A DNA stretch of 64,000 nucleotides from an uncultured Corynebacterium sp. GTDB taxonomy: Bacteria > Actinomycetota > Actinomycetes > Mycobacteriales > Mycobacteriaceae. Within the stretch, counting starts at the first letter, position 1. Every line of letters begins with the position of its first letter. Made by a program: the position numbers and the translations under genes. The DNA lies in contig NZ_CAMXWS010000005.1 in the NCBI RefSeq assembly GCF_947253065.1, forward strand, positions 1-64,000, given 5' to 3'. The notes under the pieces are model-generated. The model was not told where the DNA came from. It ran no database searches and saw nothing but the letters and a program-made list of their open reading frames with translations. Positions 26,701 to 34,558 of the stretch are shown here, piece by piece.

Positions 26701-27222
26701 GTCCAGGCAAGGAAGGACTTGGCTGGGGTGATCGATGACGTCGATAAGCAAATCTTGCAGCTTTTCACTGATGCCTGGCACGACGTCGAACGCGAATTTC
26801 CGCGCGTGTTCCAAACCTTGTTCCCGGGCGGCGAGGCGCGCCTTCTGCTCACCGACCCATCCGACATGCTCACCACCGGCATTGAGATTGAAGCGCGCCC
26901 GCCCGGTAAAAAGGTCAAGCGTCTGTCGCTTTTGTCCGGCGGCGAGAAATCACTCACCGCGCTGGCGATGCTCGTGGCTATTTTCCGCGCGCGTCCCAGC
27001 CCGTTCTACGTGCTCGATGAGGTCGAAGCGGCGCTTGATGATGTCAATCTTCGTCGCCTCATCGCCCTGCTTGAAGAGCTCCGAGAGGACTCGCAGCTCA
27101 TCGTGATCACGCACCAGAAGCCCACGATGGATGTCGCGAATGTGCTCTACGGCGTGACCATGCGTGGCGACGGCGTCACCCGCGTCATCTCCCAGCGCAT
27201 GAACCCCGCGCCACGCGATTAG
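23764..27222 (+). CDS. smc: Chromosome segregation ATPase SMC
   Basis: SMC with ScpA and ScpB compacts and helps separate chromosomes. The 1152-residue protein has Walker A GPNGSGKSN at 31-39, a first coiled coil (about 165-490), a hinge (about 495-650) rich in Gly, and a second coiled coil to about 960. It ends with the signature LSGGEKSLTALAML near 1056 and Walker B VLDEVEAALDD near 1083. Normal length. The ATG at 23764 is chosen over an upstream TTG because it lies 7 nt behind a TAAGAT -10. The 3' end overlaps the convergent META-domain gene by 4 bp. Confidence 0.97.
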   Translation: MHLTSLTLKGFKSFASATTMKFEPGICAVVGPNGSGKSNVVDALAWVMGEQGAKNLRGGKMEDVIFAGAGERKQLGRAEVTLTFDNTDGRLPIEYSEVAITRRMFRDGASEYEINGSKARLMDIQELLSDSGIGREMHIIVGQGKLNEILESRPEDRRAFIEEAAGVLKHRRRREKAQRKLTGMQANLDRLTDLTDELGKQLKPLARQAEAAQRAATVQADVRDARLRLAGHRVVTLRASLDDASRTAHLQAQQVETVTEQLTEAETHQSEVEELHQVASANSERAQQLWFGLSSLAERTSATLRIATERASHVGDTTEYRGQDPDELIARAERAEQQHAEAHAEFEKAEAHRKEIAQRVEELAEKARAAEAEHMAQVRAIADRREGVVRLLAQEESQVAAVESAKQEIERLAAAAEETRARAQEADAEAQAAAEKVTEIARGREPLENAHVRATAETDAAEQRLEQLRAEQKAREKTVYSLSARIATLSETAPVAEAADVLGENFSPVADRMKPNQGVEKALAAALGAHAEALAGNIDDKALAEELGNASRVVVVDSASGGQSWRLDGKPPAGTTWLLDHVNLDDDVVGPITRILVDVVLADDVASARRAVADDPRLRAVTPDGVIVGEGWLAAGSGGASSVEVAAQIEAATTELEEAQAKLDELSGTFEGAKIAAEEARVAAASAKAALKEHDAQAESWKRDHQRLVKQAEQAKKQHEASAKQANEADIRLSGREKSLAETRDRLSRVERPDSDEEADATARDEANAALTQARSQEMEATLNARSAQQAVDNVAGRGAALRRQAEHERQAKARHDAAMARKRAQAQLAQAVAEHARDLAARIAESLEHATERRDTLATDVKQLAARQSQARDKVSALRQQLARLGDTSHAADIAREQAQVRIDEAETKIVEQLGIAIDDLLADYTPAEDFNEAEEKKRLKKAEKDLAALGKVNPLALEEYKALEERYSFLSTQLADVVQARKDLAGVIDDVDKQILQLFTDAWHDVEREFPRVFQTLFPGGEARLLLTDPSDMLTTGIEIEARPPGKKVKRLSLLSGGEKSLTALAMLVAIFRARPSPFYVLDEVEAALDDVNLRRLIALLEELREDSQLIVITHQKPTMDVANVLYGVTMRGDGVTRVISQRMNPAPRD

Positions 27223-27737
27223 TGCGCCGGGCGAAGCTTCAGGCCCTTGCCCGCTTTGCCCAGGTACGCGTGCGTGCCATCGACGTAGAACGTATTGCCG
27301 CGAACCAGCGCCCCGCGCACTGCGGAATCATAAAGCTCAAGCTCAATCGGGCACCCCTTCATGGTCACGGGGCGGTCTTCAAACGTGTACGTTGCACGCT
27401 GCTTATCCACGACGAGCGCCACCCCGAACCCATTGCACGCCCCGCCTTGGACGAGGTACGTATCTTGGTGCGACGCTTCGTCACTGCGCGAAAAAGCAAT
27501 CGTGTCGCCCATCGGCTGCGATGCCGTCTGCCATTGACCGCGGAGGATCTCCTCGACCTGCTCAGGAGTGGCCTTCTGCGCATTCGCAGGCAAGGGAACC
27601 ACAAGTTCTGTCGACTCAGCTTCTTTCGGCGATCTGAACGCGCCGAAACCAGCCGCAGCAGCTAGCGCAACAACCAATGTGGTGATCACCGAGATGGCGA
27701 TGGCGAAGATGGGGTTTTTCAGCACGTTCAGATTCAT
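27219..27737 (-). CDS. Membrane-anchored META/HslJ-domain protein
   Basis: A 172-residue protein with one N-terminal hydrophobic segment (about residues 8-30: IFAIAISVITTLVVALAAA) that should act as an uncleaved anchor or signal. The extracytoplasmic domain resembles the META/HslJ fold: a Trp-containing first strand (EILRGQWQTAS), GGACNGFG in the middle and TMKGCPIELE followed by a final strand pair. The two Cys may form a disulfide. HslJ-type proteins are linked to antibiotic or stress tolerance, but the function here is unknown. The start at 27737 has TAGGCT 7 nt upstream (leaderless). The gene is convergent with smc. Confidence 0.65.
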   Translation of the reverse strand: MNLNVLKNPIFAIAISVITTLVVALAAAAGFGAFRSPKEAESTELVVPLPANAQKATPEQVEEILRGQWQTASQPMGDTIAFSRSDEASHQDTYLVQGGACNGFGVALVVDKQRATYTFEDRPVTMKGCPIELELYDSAVRGALVRGNTFYVDGTHAYLGKAGKGLKLRPAH

Positions 27738-27849
27738 AACCAGTAGCCTAGTCTCTTCATGCTGGTCATCGCGTGATATTGCATATTCTGCTGGGGCGGG
27801 GGGGATCCGAAGGCAGACTGTTCGCACGATCGGTGGCACACTGGTGCGC

Positions 27850-29604
27850 ATGATGAATTCAACTGTTCTGTGGGTCGTCGTCGCCGTCGTCGTGGTGCTC
27901 CTCGTCGTTGTGGGCATCCTCGTCGTCGTTGGCAACAACCGAAAGAAGTCGAAGACTGTCTCCTTTGACAAGAAGGAACTGGATGGGCAGAAAGAGCTCA
28001 CCCAGCAGGAGAAATCCGGCAATTACCAGGCCAAGGGTGGCTTCAACTTCGCTCCCGCCGGCGCGCCGACCTCTGAAAAAGAGCCCGTGCGTGTCGACGA
28101 ACCGTTGAACCCCAACACCCCCACCGAGACCGAGCAGATCGCCCCGACTCCCGATGCCGACGTCGATCCCGTCGCTGCCGGCGAGACCGAGACCGAATTG
28201 ATCGAACCCGATCCGGCAGAGGTCGAACCACTTAATGCGGAAAAGCCCGCTGAACCGGAGACACCTGAAGAGTCTGAAGCGCCTGCAGAACCAGTAGCGG
28301 ACGAGGCACCGGAAGAGCCAGCAGAACCTGTCGTGGAAGAAGCACCGGAAGAGAAGCCGGCAGAGGTTGAGCCGGAGTCTGCGCCGGAACCGGAGCCACA
28401 GCCTGAGCTTGATAGCGAGGCTGAGGCGCAGGAAGCCGCAGAAGCAGCGCAGTCTGCGGTTGATGCGGCTGAGGAAGCCCGCGAGCAAACCCCGGCGCCG
28501 ACCGGTAAGACTGCAGCAGCTGCTGGGAGCGCAGCGGCCGCCGGCGCGGCTGGTGCAGCTGTCGCCGGTGCGGAGTCCGAAAAGGCTGAAGAAGCAGCAG
28601 AAGAGCCTTCGGCGGAAACGGAAGAGACTGAAGCAAGCGTTATCGAGACCGAACCGGTCCCAGAGGAGAAGCTGGACGATATTGAGCCGGCAACGGGGCG
28701 CATCGGCAAGCTGCGTGGCCGCCTGTCCCGCTCACAGAATGCGATTGGTCAAGGCCTACTGGGCATTCTCACCGCGGGTGACCTTGATGAGGATGCGTGG
28801 GAGGAGATCGAGGACACGCTGATCATGGCGGACCTCGGCGCAGAACTGACCATGAAGGTCACCGAATCGCTGCGCAAGAAGATCGCGGAGCGCGGTGTGT
28901 CCACCGAGGCCGAGGCACGCGCAATGCTGCGTGAAACCCTCATCGAAGCAGGCAAGCCGGAACTGGACCGCTCGATCAAGGCAATGCCGAACGATGGCAA
29001 GCCCGCTGTCATTCTCGTCGTGGGTGTCAACGGCACGGGCAAGACCACGACTACGGGCAAGCTCGCACGCGTACTCATTTCTATGGGCCACAGTGTTGTG
29101 CTCGGCGCCGCGGATACATTCCGCGCGGCAGCGGCCGACCAGCTGGAAACATGGGGTCGCCGCGTTGGCGCTTCCACGGTTCGTGGCAAGGAAGGTGCAG
29201 ACCCAGCATCGGTGGCTTTCGACGCAGTCAAGACCGGTGTGGAGCAGCAAGCAGATGTCGTGCTCGTCGATACTGCTGGTCGCCTGCACACCTCGACTGG
29301 TCTGATGGATCAGCTGGGCAAGGTCAAGCGCGTCGTCGAAAAGAAATCGCAGGTCGACGAAGTCTTGCTGGTGCTTGATGCCACCGTCGGCCAGAACGGT
29401 CTGACCCAGGCGCGTGTGTTCAAGGACGTCGTGGAAATCACCGGTGTGGTGCTGACCAAACTGGACGGTACTGCCAAGGGTGGCATCGTGTTCCAGGTTC
29501 AGGAAGAGCTCGGTGTGCCGGTCAAGCTCGTCGGTCTGGGTGAGGGTGCAGATGACCTGGCACCGTTCGAGGTAGAAGGCTTCGTTGACGCCTTGCTGGG
29601 CTAA
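27850..29604 (+). CDS. ftsY: Signal recognition particle receptor FtsY
   Basis: FtsY is the membrane receptor for the SRP-ribosome complex. The 584-residue protein has an N-terminal transmembrane segment (about residues 4-28, almost all Val/Leu), an unusually long acidic Pro/Glu/Ala linker (about 60-265), then the NG GTPase domain. In that domain are G1 GVNGTGKTTTTGK near 391, DTAGRL near 474 and TKLDGTAKGG near 535. The ATG at 27850 (or 27853) is chosen because the hydrophobic anchor follows immediately; upstream codons in frame look non-coding. An intrinsic terminator follows. Confidence 0.95.
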   Translation: MMNSTVLWVVVAVVVVLLVVVGILVVVGNNRKKSKTVSFDKKELDGQKELTQQEKSGNYQAKGGFNFAPAGAPTSEKEPVRVDEPLNPNTPTETEQIAPTPDADVDPVAAGETETELIEPDPAEVEPLNAEKPAEPETPEESEAPAEPVADEAPEEPAEPVVEEAPEEKPAEVEPESAPEPEPQPELDSEAEAQEAAEAAQSAVDAAEEAREQTPAPTGKTAAAAGSAAAAGAAGAAVAGAESEKAEEAAEEPSAETEETEASVIETEPVPEEKLDDIEPATGRIGKLRGRLSRSQNAIGQGLLGILTAGDLDEDAWEEIEDTLIMADLGAELTMKVTESLRKKIAERGVSTEAEARAMLRETLIEAGKPELDRSIKAMPNDGKPAVILVVGVNGTGKTTTTGKLARVLISMGHSVVLGAADTFRAAAADQLETWGRRVGASTVRGKEGADPASVAFDAVKTGVEQQADVVLVDTAGRLHTSTGLMDQLGKVKRVVEKKSQVDEVLLVLDATVGQNGLTQARVFKDVVEITGVVLTKLDGTAKGGIVFQVQEELGVPVKLVGLGEGADDLAPFEVEGFVDALLG

Positions 29605-29630
29605 AAACTTTCAGAAGCAAACAGAATATT

Positions 29631-29668
29631 AATGCGGCATAGAGAGTGATCTGTGTCGCATTTTTTTC
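29631..29668 (+). terminator. Intrinsic terminator after ftsY
   Basis: A stem AATGCG-CA / TG-CGCATT is followed by a run of seven T (29661-29667). It separates ftsY from the decayed amtB-glnK remnant. Confidence 0.65.
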
Positions 29669-29692
29669 CGCCGAATCTCACTGGGGCTCTAG

Positions 29693-29733
29693 GTTTACGG
29701 TTATTTCGGTCAAAACGACCACAACCGAAAACC
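29693..29733. promoter_or_regulatory. Large imperfect palindrome upstream of the amtB-glnK remnant
   Basis: TTTCGGT (29704-29710) and ACCGAAA (29724-29730) form perfect inverted arms. Nested GGTC/GACC and outer GGTTT/AAACC extend the symmetry over about 40 bp. There is no T-run, so it is not a terminator; it may be an old operator of the lost ammonium transporter gene. Confidence 0.4.
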
Positions 29734-29753
29734 CAAAGAGATCTTGTGAGGTG

Positions 29754-30108
29754 ATGAAGGTGATACCCGATCAAACTGCCACGATGGCAGGAAACGCAAG
29801 CTGGGTGCTTGCATCAGCAGCGGTGCGTACATCGTCGGGGCAAATGGTTATGCAAACGTCATTGACATTGTTTTCCAGCTCGCATTCGCGGTGATTTCAG
29901 CTGCGATTATTTCGGCGCGATCGCGAGCCGCGTCAAGATCAAGCTTGAAATCGTTGTCACCGACGAGCAAGAAAAAGCCGCAGTGGACGCGATTCTTCAG
30001 GCTGCTCACACTGGCGAGGTCGGCGACGGGAAAATCTAGGTCACTCCTGTTGAACGGGTGATTCGGGTGCGCACGGGGGAGACGGACGAGGACGCGATCG
30101 TCGATTAG
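29754..30108 (+). pseudogene. Decayed amtB-glnK fusion remnant (ammonium transporter and PII protein)
   Basis: This 355-bp stretch between ftsY and ffh reads as broken pieces of two genes. 29754-29822 encodes an AmtB-like N-terminus ending MAGNASWVLASAA. A different frame from 29822 gives a later AmtB helix (DIVFQLAFAVISAAIIS). A third frame from 29914 continues GAIASRVK and runs straight into the C-terminal half of a PII protein: KIKLEIVVTDEQEK, then AAHTGEVGDGKI, an in-frame TAG at 30037, and VTPVERVIRVRTGETDEDAI. Most of amtB and the first half of glnK, including the T-loop, are deleted. In C. glutamicum amtB-glnK-glnD lies exactly here; glnD is absent too. Confidence 0.85.
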
Positions 30109-30154
30109 CACCGTGCTTAAGCCCTTTGCTTATCGGCTCCGAACACCGGCACGC

Positions 30155-30160
30155 TAGGGT
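30155..30160 (+). promoter_or_regulatory. -10 box of ffh (TAGGGT)
   Basis: TAGGGT at 30155-30160 predicts a transcript starting near 30167 with a 5' leader of about 46 nt, which contains AAGGAG as ribosome binding site. No clear -35 hexamer is seen. Confidence 0.4.
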
Positions 30161-30212
30161 ATAGGGAAGATTTTGTAAAACCTCTACCGTCCTTCCAAGG
30201 AGCGTGCCACTC

Positions 30213-31835
30213 GTGTTCGAGTCATTGTCCGACCGCCTGCAAACAGCGCTCAAAGGTCTGCGCGGCAAGGGCAAACTCACGGAAGAGGACATCAACGCCA
30301 CCGCCCGTGAGATTCGCATCGCCCTGCTCGAGGCCGATGTCTCCCTGCCCGTTGTCCGTGCATTCATCAAGCGAGTCAAAGAGCGTGCACTCGGTGCGGA
30401 TGTCTCTGAAGCGCTGAATCCGGCGCAGCAGGTCATCAAGATTGTCGACGAGGAACTGACCAATATCCTCGGCGGTGAGACCCGCAGGCTGAACCTGGCA
30501 AAGAACCCGCCGACAGTGATCATGCTGGCTGGTCTGCAGGGCGCTGGTAAGACCACCCTGGCCGGAAAGCTGGCGCTGCACCTGTCCAAGAAGGGGCACA
30601 CCCCGATGCTGGTCGCGTGTGACTTGCAGCGTCCGGGGGCCGTGCAGCAGCTGGAGATCGTCGGTAAGCGTGCTGGCGTTCCTACCTTCGCGCCGGACCC
30701 GGGCACCTCCCTGGACTCCAGCGAGCACGAAATGGGCACCTCGCACGGTGACCCAGTCGATGTGGCGAAAGCGTCCATTGAGGAAGCACGCCGCACGCAG
30801 GCTGACGTGGTCATCATCGATACCGCAGGTCGCCTTGGTATCGACGAGACGCTCATGACCCAGGCTCGCAATATCCGCGATGCCGTCAACCCGGATGAAG
30901 TTCTTTTCGTCATCGATTCCATGATTGGTCAGGACGCGGTGTCAACCGCGCAAGCCTTCGCTGATGGCGTCGACTTCACTGGTGTCGTGCTGACCAAGCT
31001 CGACGGTGATGCCCGCGGTGGCGCCGCCCTTTCGATCCGTGAGGTCACCGGCAAACCGATCCTGTACGCGTCGACGGGCGAGAAGCTCGAAGACTTCGAC
31101 ATCTTCCACCCAGACCGTATGTCCAGCCGAATCCTCGGCATGGGTGATCTGCTTTCGCTCATCGAGCAAGCAGAAGCAACGATGGATCAGAAGAAGGCGG
31201 AAGAAGCCGCCATGAAGCTGGGCTCGGGCGAACTCACGCTCGAGGACTTCCTTGATCAGCTCCTCATGATTCGTCGCATGGGGCCGATCGGCAATCTGCT
31301 CAAGATGATGCCGGGTGGCAAGCAGATGAACGAGATGGCCGACATGGTCGACGAGAAGCAGCTCGACCGCATCCAGGCCATCATCCGCGGTATGACGCCA
31401 GCTGAGCGCGAGGACCCGAAGATTCTCAACGCTTCACGTCGCAAGCGCATCGCTAACGGTTCCGGTGTCACTGTCGCTGAGGTGAACAAGCTTGTCGAGC
31501 GTTTCTTTGAGGCGAAGAAGATGATGGGCAAGATGGCCAACCAATTTGGCCTCGGCGGGATGCCGGGCATGCCGGGAATGGGCGGCCGTTCCGCGACGAA
31601 GAAGAAGCCGAAGGGCCGCAAGGGCAAGAACGGCAAGCGCAAGCCCGCGAAGCGCGGTGGCGGCGGCCCGAAGATGCCGGGCATGCCGGGAATGGGCGGT
31701 ATGCCAGGAATGCCGGGCATGGACCCCAACGCGATGCGAAAGATGCAGGAGCAGCTTCCGGCAGGCATGGAAGGCATCGATTTGAATAACCTTGATTTCA
31801 ACGAGGCCATGAAGCGCATGGGGAAGGGCAAATAA
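30213..31835 (+). CDS. ffh: Signal recognition particle protein Ffh
   Basis: Ffh binds signal sequences and 4.5S RNA and delivers ribosomes to FtsY. The 540-residue protein starts FESLSDRLQTALKGLRGKG (N domain), with G1 GLQGAGKTTLAGK near 107, DTAGRLGID near 203, TKLDGDARGG near 262, and an M domain from about 320 with GELTLEDFLDQL and ANGSGVTVAEVN. The tail beyond about 445 is unusual: two GMPGMPGMGG blocks around a Lys/Arg/Gly-rich stretch, with an exact 26-bp direct repeat in the DNA (31560-31585 and 31674-31699). The GTG at 30213 is used; AAGGAG lies 10 nt upstream, while the GTG at 30204 is too close to it. Confidence 0.97.
   Translation: MFESLSDRLQTALKGLRGKGKLTEEDINATAREIRIALLEADVSLPVVRAFIKRVKERALGADVSEALNPAQQVIKIVDEELTNILGGETRRLNLAKNPPTVIMLAGLQGAGKTTLAGKLALHLSKKGHTPMLVACDLQRPGAVQQLEIVGKRAGVPTFAPDPGTSLDSSEHEMGTSHGDPVDVAKASIEEARRTQADVVIIDTAGRLGIDETLMTQARNIRDAVNPDEVLFVIDSMIGQDAVSTAQAFADGVDFTGVVLTKLDGDARGGAALSIREVTGKPILYASTGEKLEDFDIFHPDRMSSRILGMGDLLSLIEQAEATMDQKKAEEAAMKLGSGELTLEDFLDQLLMIRRMGPIGNLLKMMPGGKQMNEMADMVDEKQLDRIQAIIRGMTPAEREDPKILNASRRKRIANGSGVTVAEVNKLVERFFEAKKMMGKMANQFGLGGMPGMPGMGGRSATKKKPKGRKGKNGKRKPAKRGGGGPKMPGMPGMGGMPGMPGMDPNAMRKMQEQLPAGMEGIDLNNLDFNEAMKRMGKGK
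31560..31699 (+). repeat. 26-bp direct repeat inside ffh
   Basis: The 26 bases at 31560-31585 recur exactly at 31674-31699, encoding MPGMPGMG both times and separated by about 88 bp of Lys/Arg-rich coding sequence. Slippage or recombination between copies would change the length of the Ffh tail in frame only if the unit is a multiple of three; the 114-bp period is. Confidence 0.8.
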
Positions 31836-31851
31836 AAGCCCGCTTATCGAC

Positions 31852-31886
31852 GTAACGCCCGACCGCAACACGCGGCCGGGCGTTTT
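31852..31886 (+). terminator. Intrinsic terminator after ffh
   Basis: ACGCCCG and CGGGCGT pair across a 16-nt loop, followed by TTTTCTGTT. A copy of the repeated 11-mer (GCTTATCGACG, 31842-31852) touches its 5' edge. The opposite-strand acyltransferase gene ends just beyond. Confidence 0.7.
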
Positions 31887-31896
31887 CTGTTGCGCC

Positions 31897-34167
31897 TTAT
31901 TGGGCGCCTAGTTCAGGAAGAATCTCTGGGTTTTGTTCCAGACTTGGCTCACCGACGCCACCGGCATTCGGGTCAGCGACCGGTTCCTCCGGCAGATCGG
32001 CCTTGTCCGGGTCGACCTCCGTCTCGGCTGCTGCATCGCCGACGTTGATGCCCAGCTCAGTGAAAATTTCCTGCAGCTTCGCCCACAGCAATGGGGCAGT
32101 GGAAGCCGCGAAGGCATTAGAGACATGGTTCTGGTCGCGGTAGACGTAGATATTGCCGATGATCGGCGGGCACAGCTCTTCCTCGCAGTACCAATCAGCG
32201 GTGTCCAAACCCCACTGCTTGTTTTCGGGGAACAGGAACTGGGGCATGGGATCGCCTTCACCGAAGACGGTCGAGCGCAAAGTCGAGCACGCCTCGATGA
32301 CATTACCAGCAATCATGCACTCATTCGGGTCCATGTGGGCGCCTTCGCGGCTGAAGACCCATGGGTTATCGCGCAGGCCGAGGAATGGGATGTCATTCGC
32401 TTGGAGTTCTTCCCACACCGTTGCGTAAGAGAACGGAACAATATCTGGGCCCGGGCTGCCTTCACCGGCGCGACCTTCCGGACGGGTGGCGGTAGAAATC
32501 GCCAGGTCGGGGTTGATTTCCACGATCTTTTTGAACGCGTTGCGGGACCATTCGGCGCACTCGGGGCTGACGGTGTCGGCGTCGTCAAGCACCATGGGGC
32601 AGGCCTGACGGACGAAAGGAATGACCTTGAAACCGTGCTCCTTGCCCAGCTCATCCAGCGGGACCAGCCACGGTTCGGAATGTGAACCGCCGAAGAGAAC
32701 CACGGTAGTCTCAGCTTCCTTGTCGCCGTAAATGCAGTCGGCCCCCGGCATGAGATCAGATGGCTGGTCCATGAAAATCATGCAGCCATCGGTCACGGTC
32801 GGCGGGTAGATATCCGCGATCACCGTCGGATCCGGCTTCGGCTTCGCGTTGGGCACCTCGGCACCAAAGTGAGCCATGGCGCCCGGGTATGTATCCGACG
32901 CCAAATTGAAATTAGCGTTGTTCACCTCGCGTGCCCACAGCGGCTGAATGGCCAACACGCCAGCGATGATCGCGGCGATCAAAGCGCCACCGACGGCACG
33001 TCCACGACCCTCTGAGGTGGACAGGCTTGCACGTGCAGCCTTGACCGGCTTGTCACCTGCCTTCGGGCGCTTGCCGTGCTGACGCAGCGGATCCTCCACC
33101 AGCGTGTAGGTGAGGTGCGCCAGACACAGAGACAGCGCGATGACCAAGATGCCAAGACCGATCGTCGGGGTCGGGCGACCCGACTTCACCGTGAACAAGA
33201 TCAGCAACGGCCAGTGCCACAGGTACAGCGAGTACGCGATCTTGCCCAGCCACAGGATTGGGCCCGAAGAAAGGACACGCGCCACCTTATGGTCGGGTCC
33301 GCTCATGACCACCAGTGCAGCACCGAGCAGCGGCAGCAATGCAGCCGGGCCCGGGAATGCCAGGGAGGTCGAAATAACGATGCCGGTCACAGCGATTGCT
33401 GCGACACCGAGGCCAGCTGCCACACCGCGGGCCTTTTCAGGGATCACATTCGCCAACGGCAGCATTGCAAGGAGGGCACCGAACGCCAGCTCCCACATGC
33501 GCGACGGGAACGCGTAATAGTTCTCAGGGGTGCCCACCAAACCGAAACGAGAGGCATACGCGAACGACGCCACAGCAGTCACCGCCAAAACGACGATGAT
33601 GCCGCGACGCAGAATCTTGTTGCTCACACCCAGCCGGGAAGCAAGGAAAGCCACGATGATGCCGAAGGTGATAGCAACGACATAGAACTGTCCCTGCACA
33701 CTCATCGACCACAAGTGCTGCAGCGGAGAAGTATCAGAGCCCGCAGCTGCATAATCAAGGTTCTGCGCTGCCAATTCGTAGTTTTGGTAGTACAGAATCG
33801 ACGCAGTGAACTGGCGTGCCAGCTCATTGCTCATGATCTCTGGGGTGAGTAGACGGATTCCGGCATAAATCGCCGCAAGCACCAACGCCAAAGCAGGCAA
33901 CAGACGACGCGCAGTACGCCAGAATGGCCACCACGGATTCAACGATGGGTTCGGGCGCATTGCGTAGCGCAGCTGGGAGCCCATGAAGAAGTAGCCTGAC
34001 AACAGCAAGAACACGTCCACGCCACCGGACACGCGTCCAACGAAGACGTGGAACAGCACTACGAGGGCGATGGCAAGGCCACGCAAACCGTCAAGATCAT
34101 TGCGGTAGACCTGTTTCGGCGCTGGCTTCGTGTCCTGTGATTGCTGGGCGGTAACCGTTGTCGTCAT
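31897..34167 (-). CDS. OafA-like membrane acyltransferase with C-terminal SGNH domain
   Basis: A 756-residue two-part enzyme. The first half is an acyltransferase-3 domain with NDLDGLRGLAIALVVLFHV (conserved Arg and His), GGVDVFLLLSGYF and about ten or eleven helices to residue ~385. The second half is an extracytoplasmic SGNH-like domain with VVLFGGSHSEPW (block I; Gly replaces the usual Asp) and YRDQNHVSNAFA near the end with the catalytic Asp-x-x-His. Such proteins O-acylate cell-surface polysaccharides or lipids; the acceptor is unknown. The ATG at 34167 is chosen because the preceding 33 residues read as non-coding. It is convergent with ffh. Confidence 0.85.
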   Translation of the reverse strand: MTTTVTAQQSQDTKPAPKQVYRNDLDGLRGLAIALVVLFHVFVGRVSGGVDVFLLLSGYFFMGSQLRYAMRPNPSLNPWWPFWRTARRLLPALALVLAAIYAGIRLLTPEIMSNELARQFTASILYYQNYELAAQNLDYAAAGSDTSPLQHLWSMSVQGQFYVVAITFGIIVAFLASRLGVSNKILRRGIIVVLAVTAVASFAYASRFGLVGTPENYYAFPSRMWELAFGALLAMLPLANVIPEKARGVAAGLGVAAIAVTGIVISTSLAFPGPAALLPLLGAALVVMSGPDHKVARVLSSGPILWLGKIAYSLYLWHWPLLILFTVKSGRPTPTIGLGILVIALSLCLAHLTYTLVEDPLRQHGKRPKAGDKPVKAARASLSTSEGRGRAVGGALIAAIIAGVLAIQPLWAREVNNANFNLASDTYPGAMAHFGAEVPNAKPKPDPTVIADIYPPTVTDGCMIFMDQPSDLMPGADCIYGDKEAETTVVLFGGSHSEPWLVPLDELGKEHGFKVIPFVRQACPMVLDDADTVSPECAEWSRNAFKKIVEINPDLAISTATRPEGRAGEGSPGPDIVPFSYATVWEELQANDIPFLGLRDNPWVFSREGAHMDPNECMIAGNVIEACSTLRSTVFGEGDPMPQFLFPENKQWGLDTADWYCEEELCPPIIGNIYVYRDQNHVSNAFAASTAPLLWAKLQEIFTELGINVGDAAAETEVDPDKADLPEEPVADPNAGGVGEPSLEQNPEILPELGAQ

Positions 34168-34558
34168 TGCGTCAATAATCCGTAGAAAACTAGAAAATCC
34201 GTGGAGTTGGTAAATGCGAAAGAACGGCGACGGGCCGTGCCGAAAAGCACGCCGATTAGTATTCACCCTGTGTCGTTCTGTGCAGACCTTACCGCTGAAT
34301 AATGCAGAACCTGTTATCCCGCACGTCGTTTTGGCGTGGGACTAAAAGCGGGGGTAGAGTATCTCGGGTTGAAGCACGCCCACTGAACGTGAGTGTGCCG
34401 CAACAGAAGCTGCGTTAGCGCCGGACCCGGCAGGGAACCATCACATGGACCCGTACCGACCGGCCAGTCACACGCAGGTGAAATTGAAGGGTTGAACCGG
34501 CTCGTCGATAAGCGGCGAGCGTCTGCACTGCCCAGTGACCAGTAAAGGACTTTTAAAC
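34168..34558. other. 391-bp intergenic region: acyltransferase promoter side and long rpsP leader
   Basis: No gene is seen. A -10 TAGAGT at 34355-34360 would start the rpsP transcript near 34367, giving a leader of about 190 nt. The leader holds several small hairpins (CCGG-rich around 34420-34433, CACTG-CC-CAGTG around 34527-34538) and one copy of CGTCGATAAGC at 34503. The length suggests regulation of the ribosomal protein operon, but I recognise no known RNA family. Confidence 0.4.

Noticed and set aside
29932..30108. A functional PII (GlnK) gene
   Set aside because: Only the C-terminal half is present, without the T-loop region or a start, and an in-frame TAG interrupts it.
34361..34558. 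tRNA or SRP RNA gene in the rpsP upstream region
   Set aside because: No cloverleaf arms, TTCGA-type loop or SRP GGAA tetraloop helix could be drawn; it is better explained as a leader.
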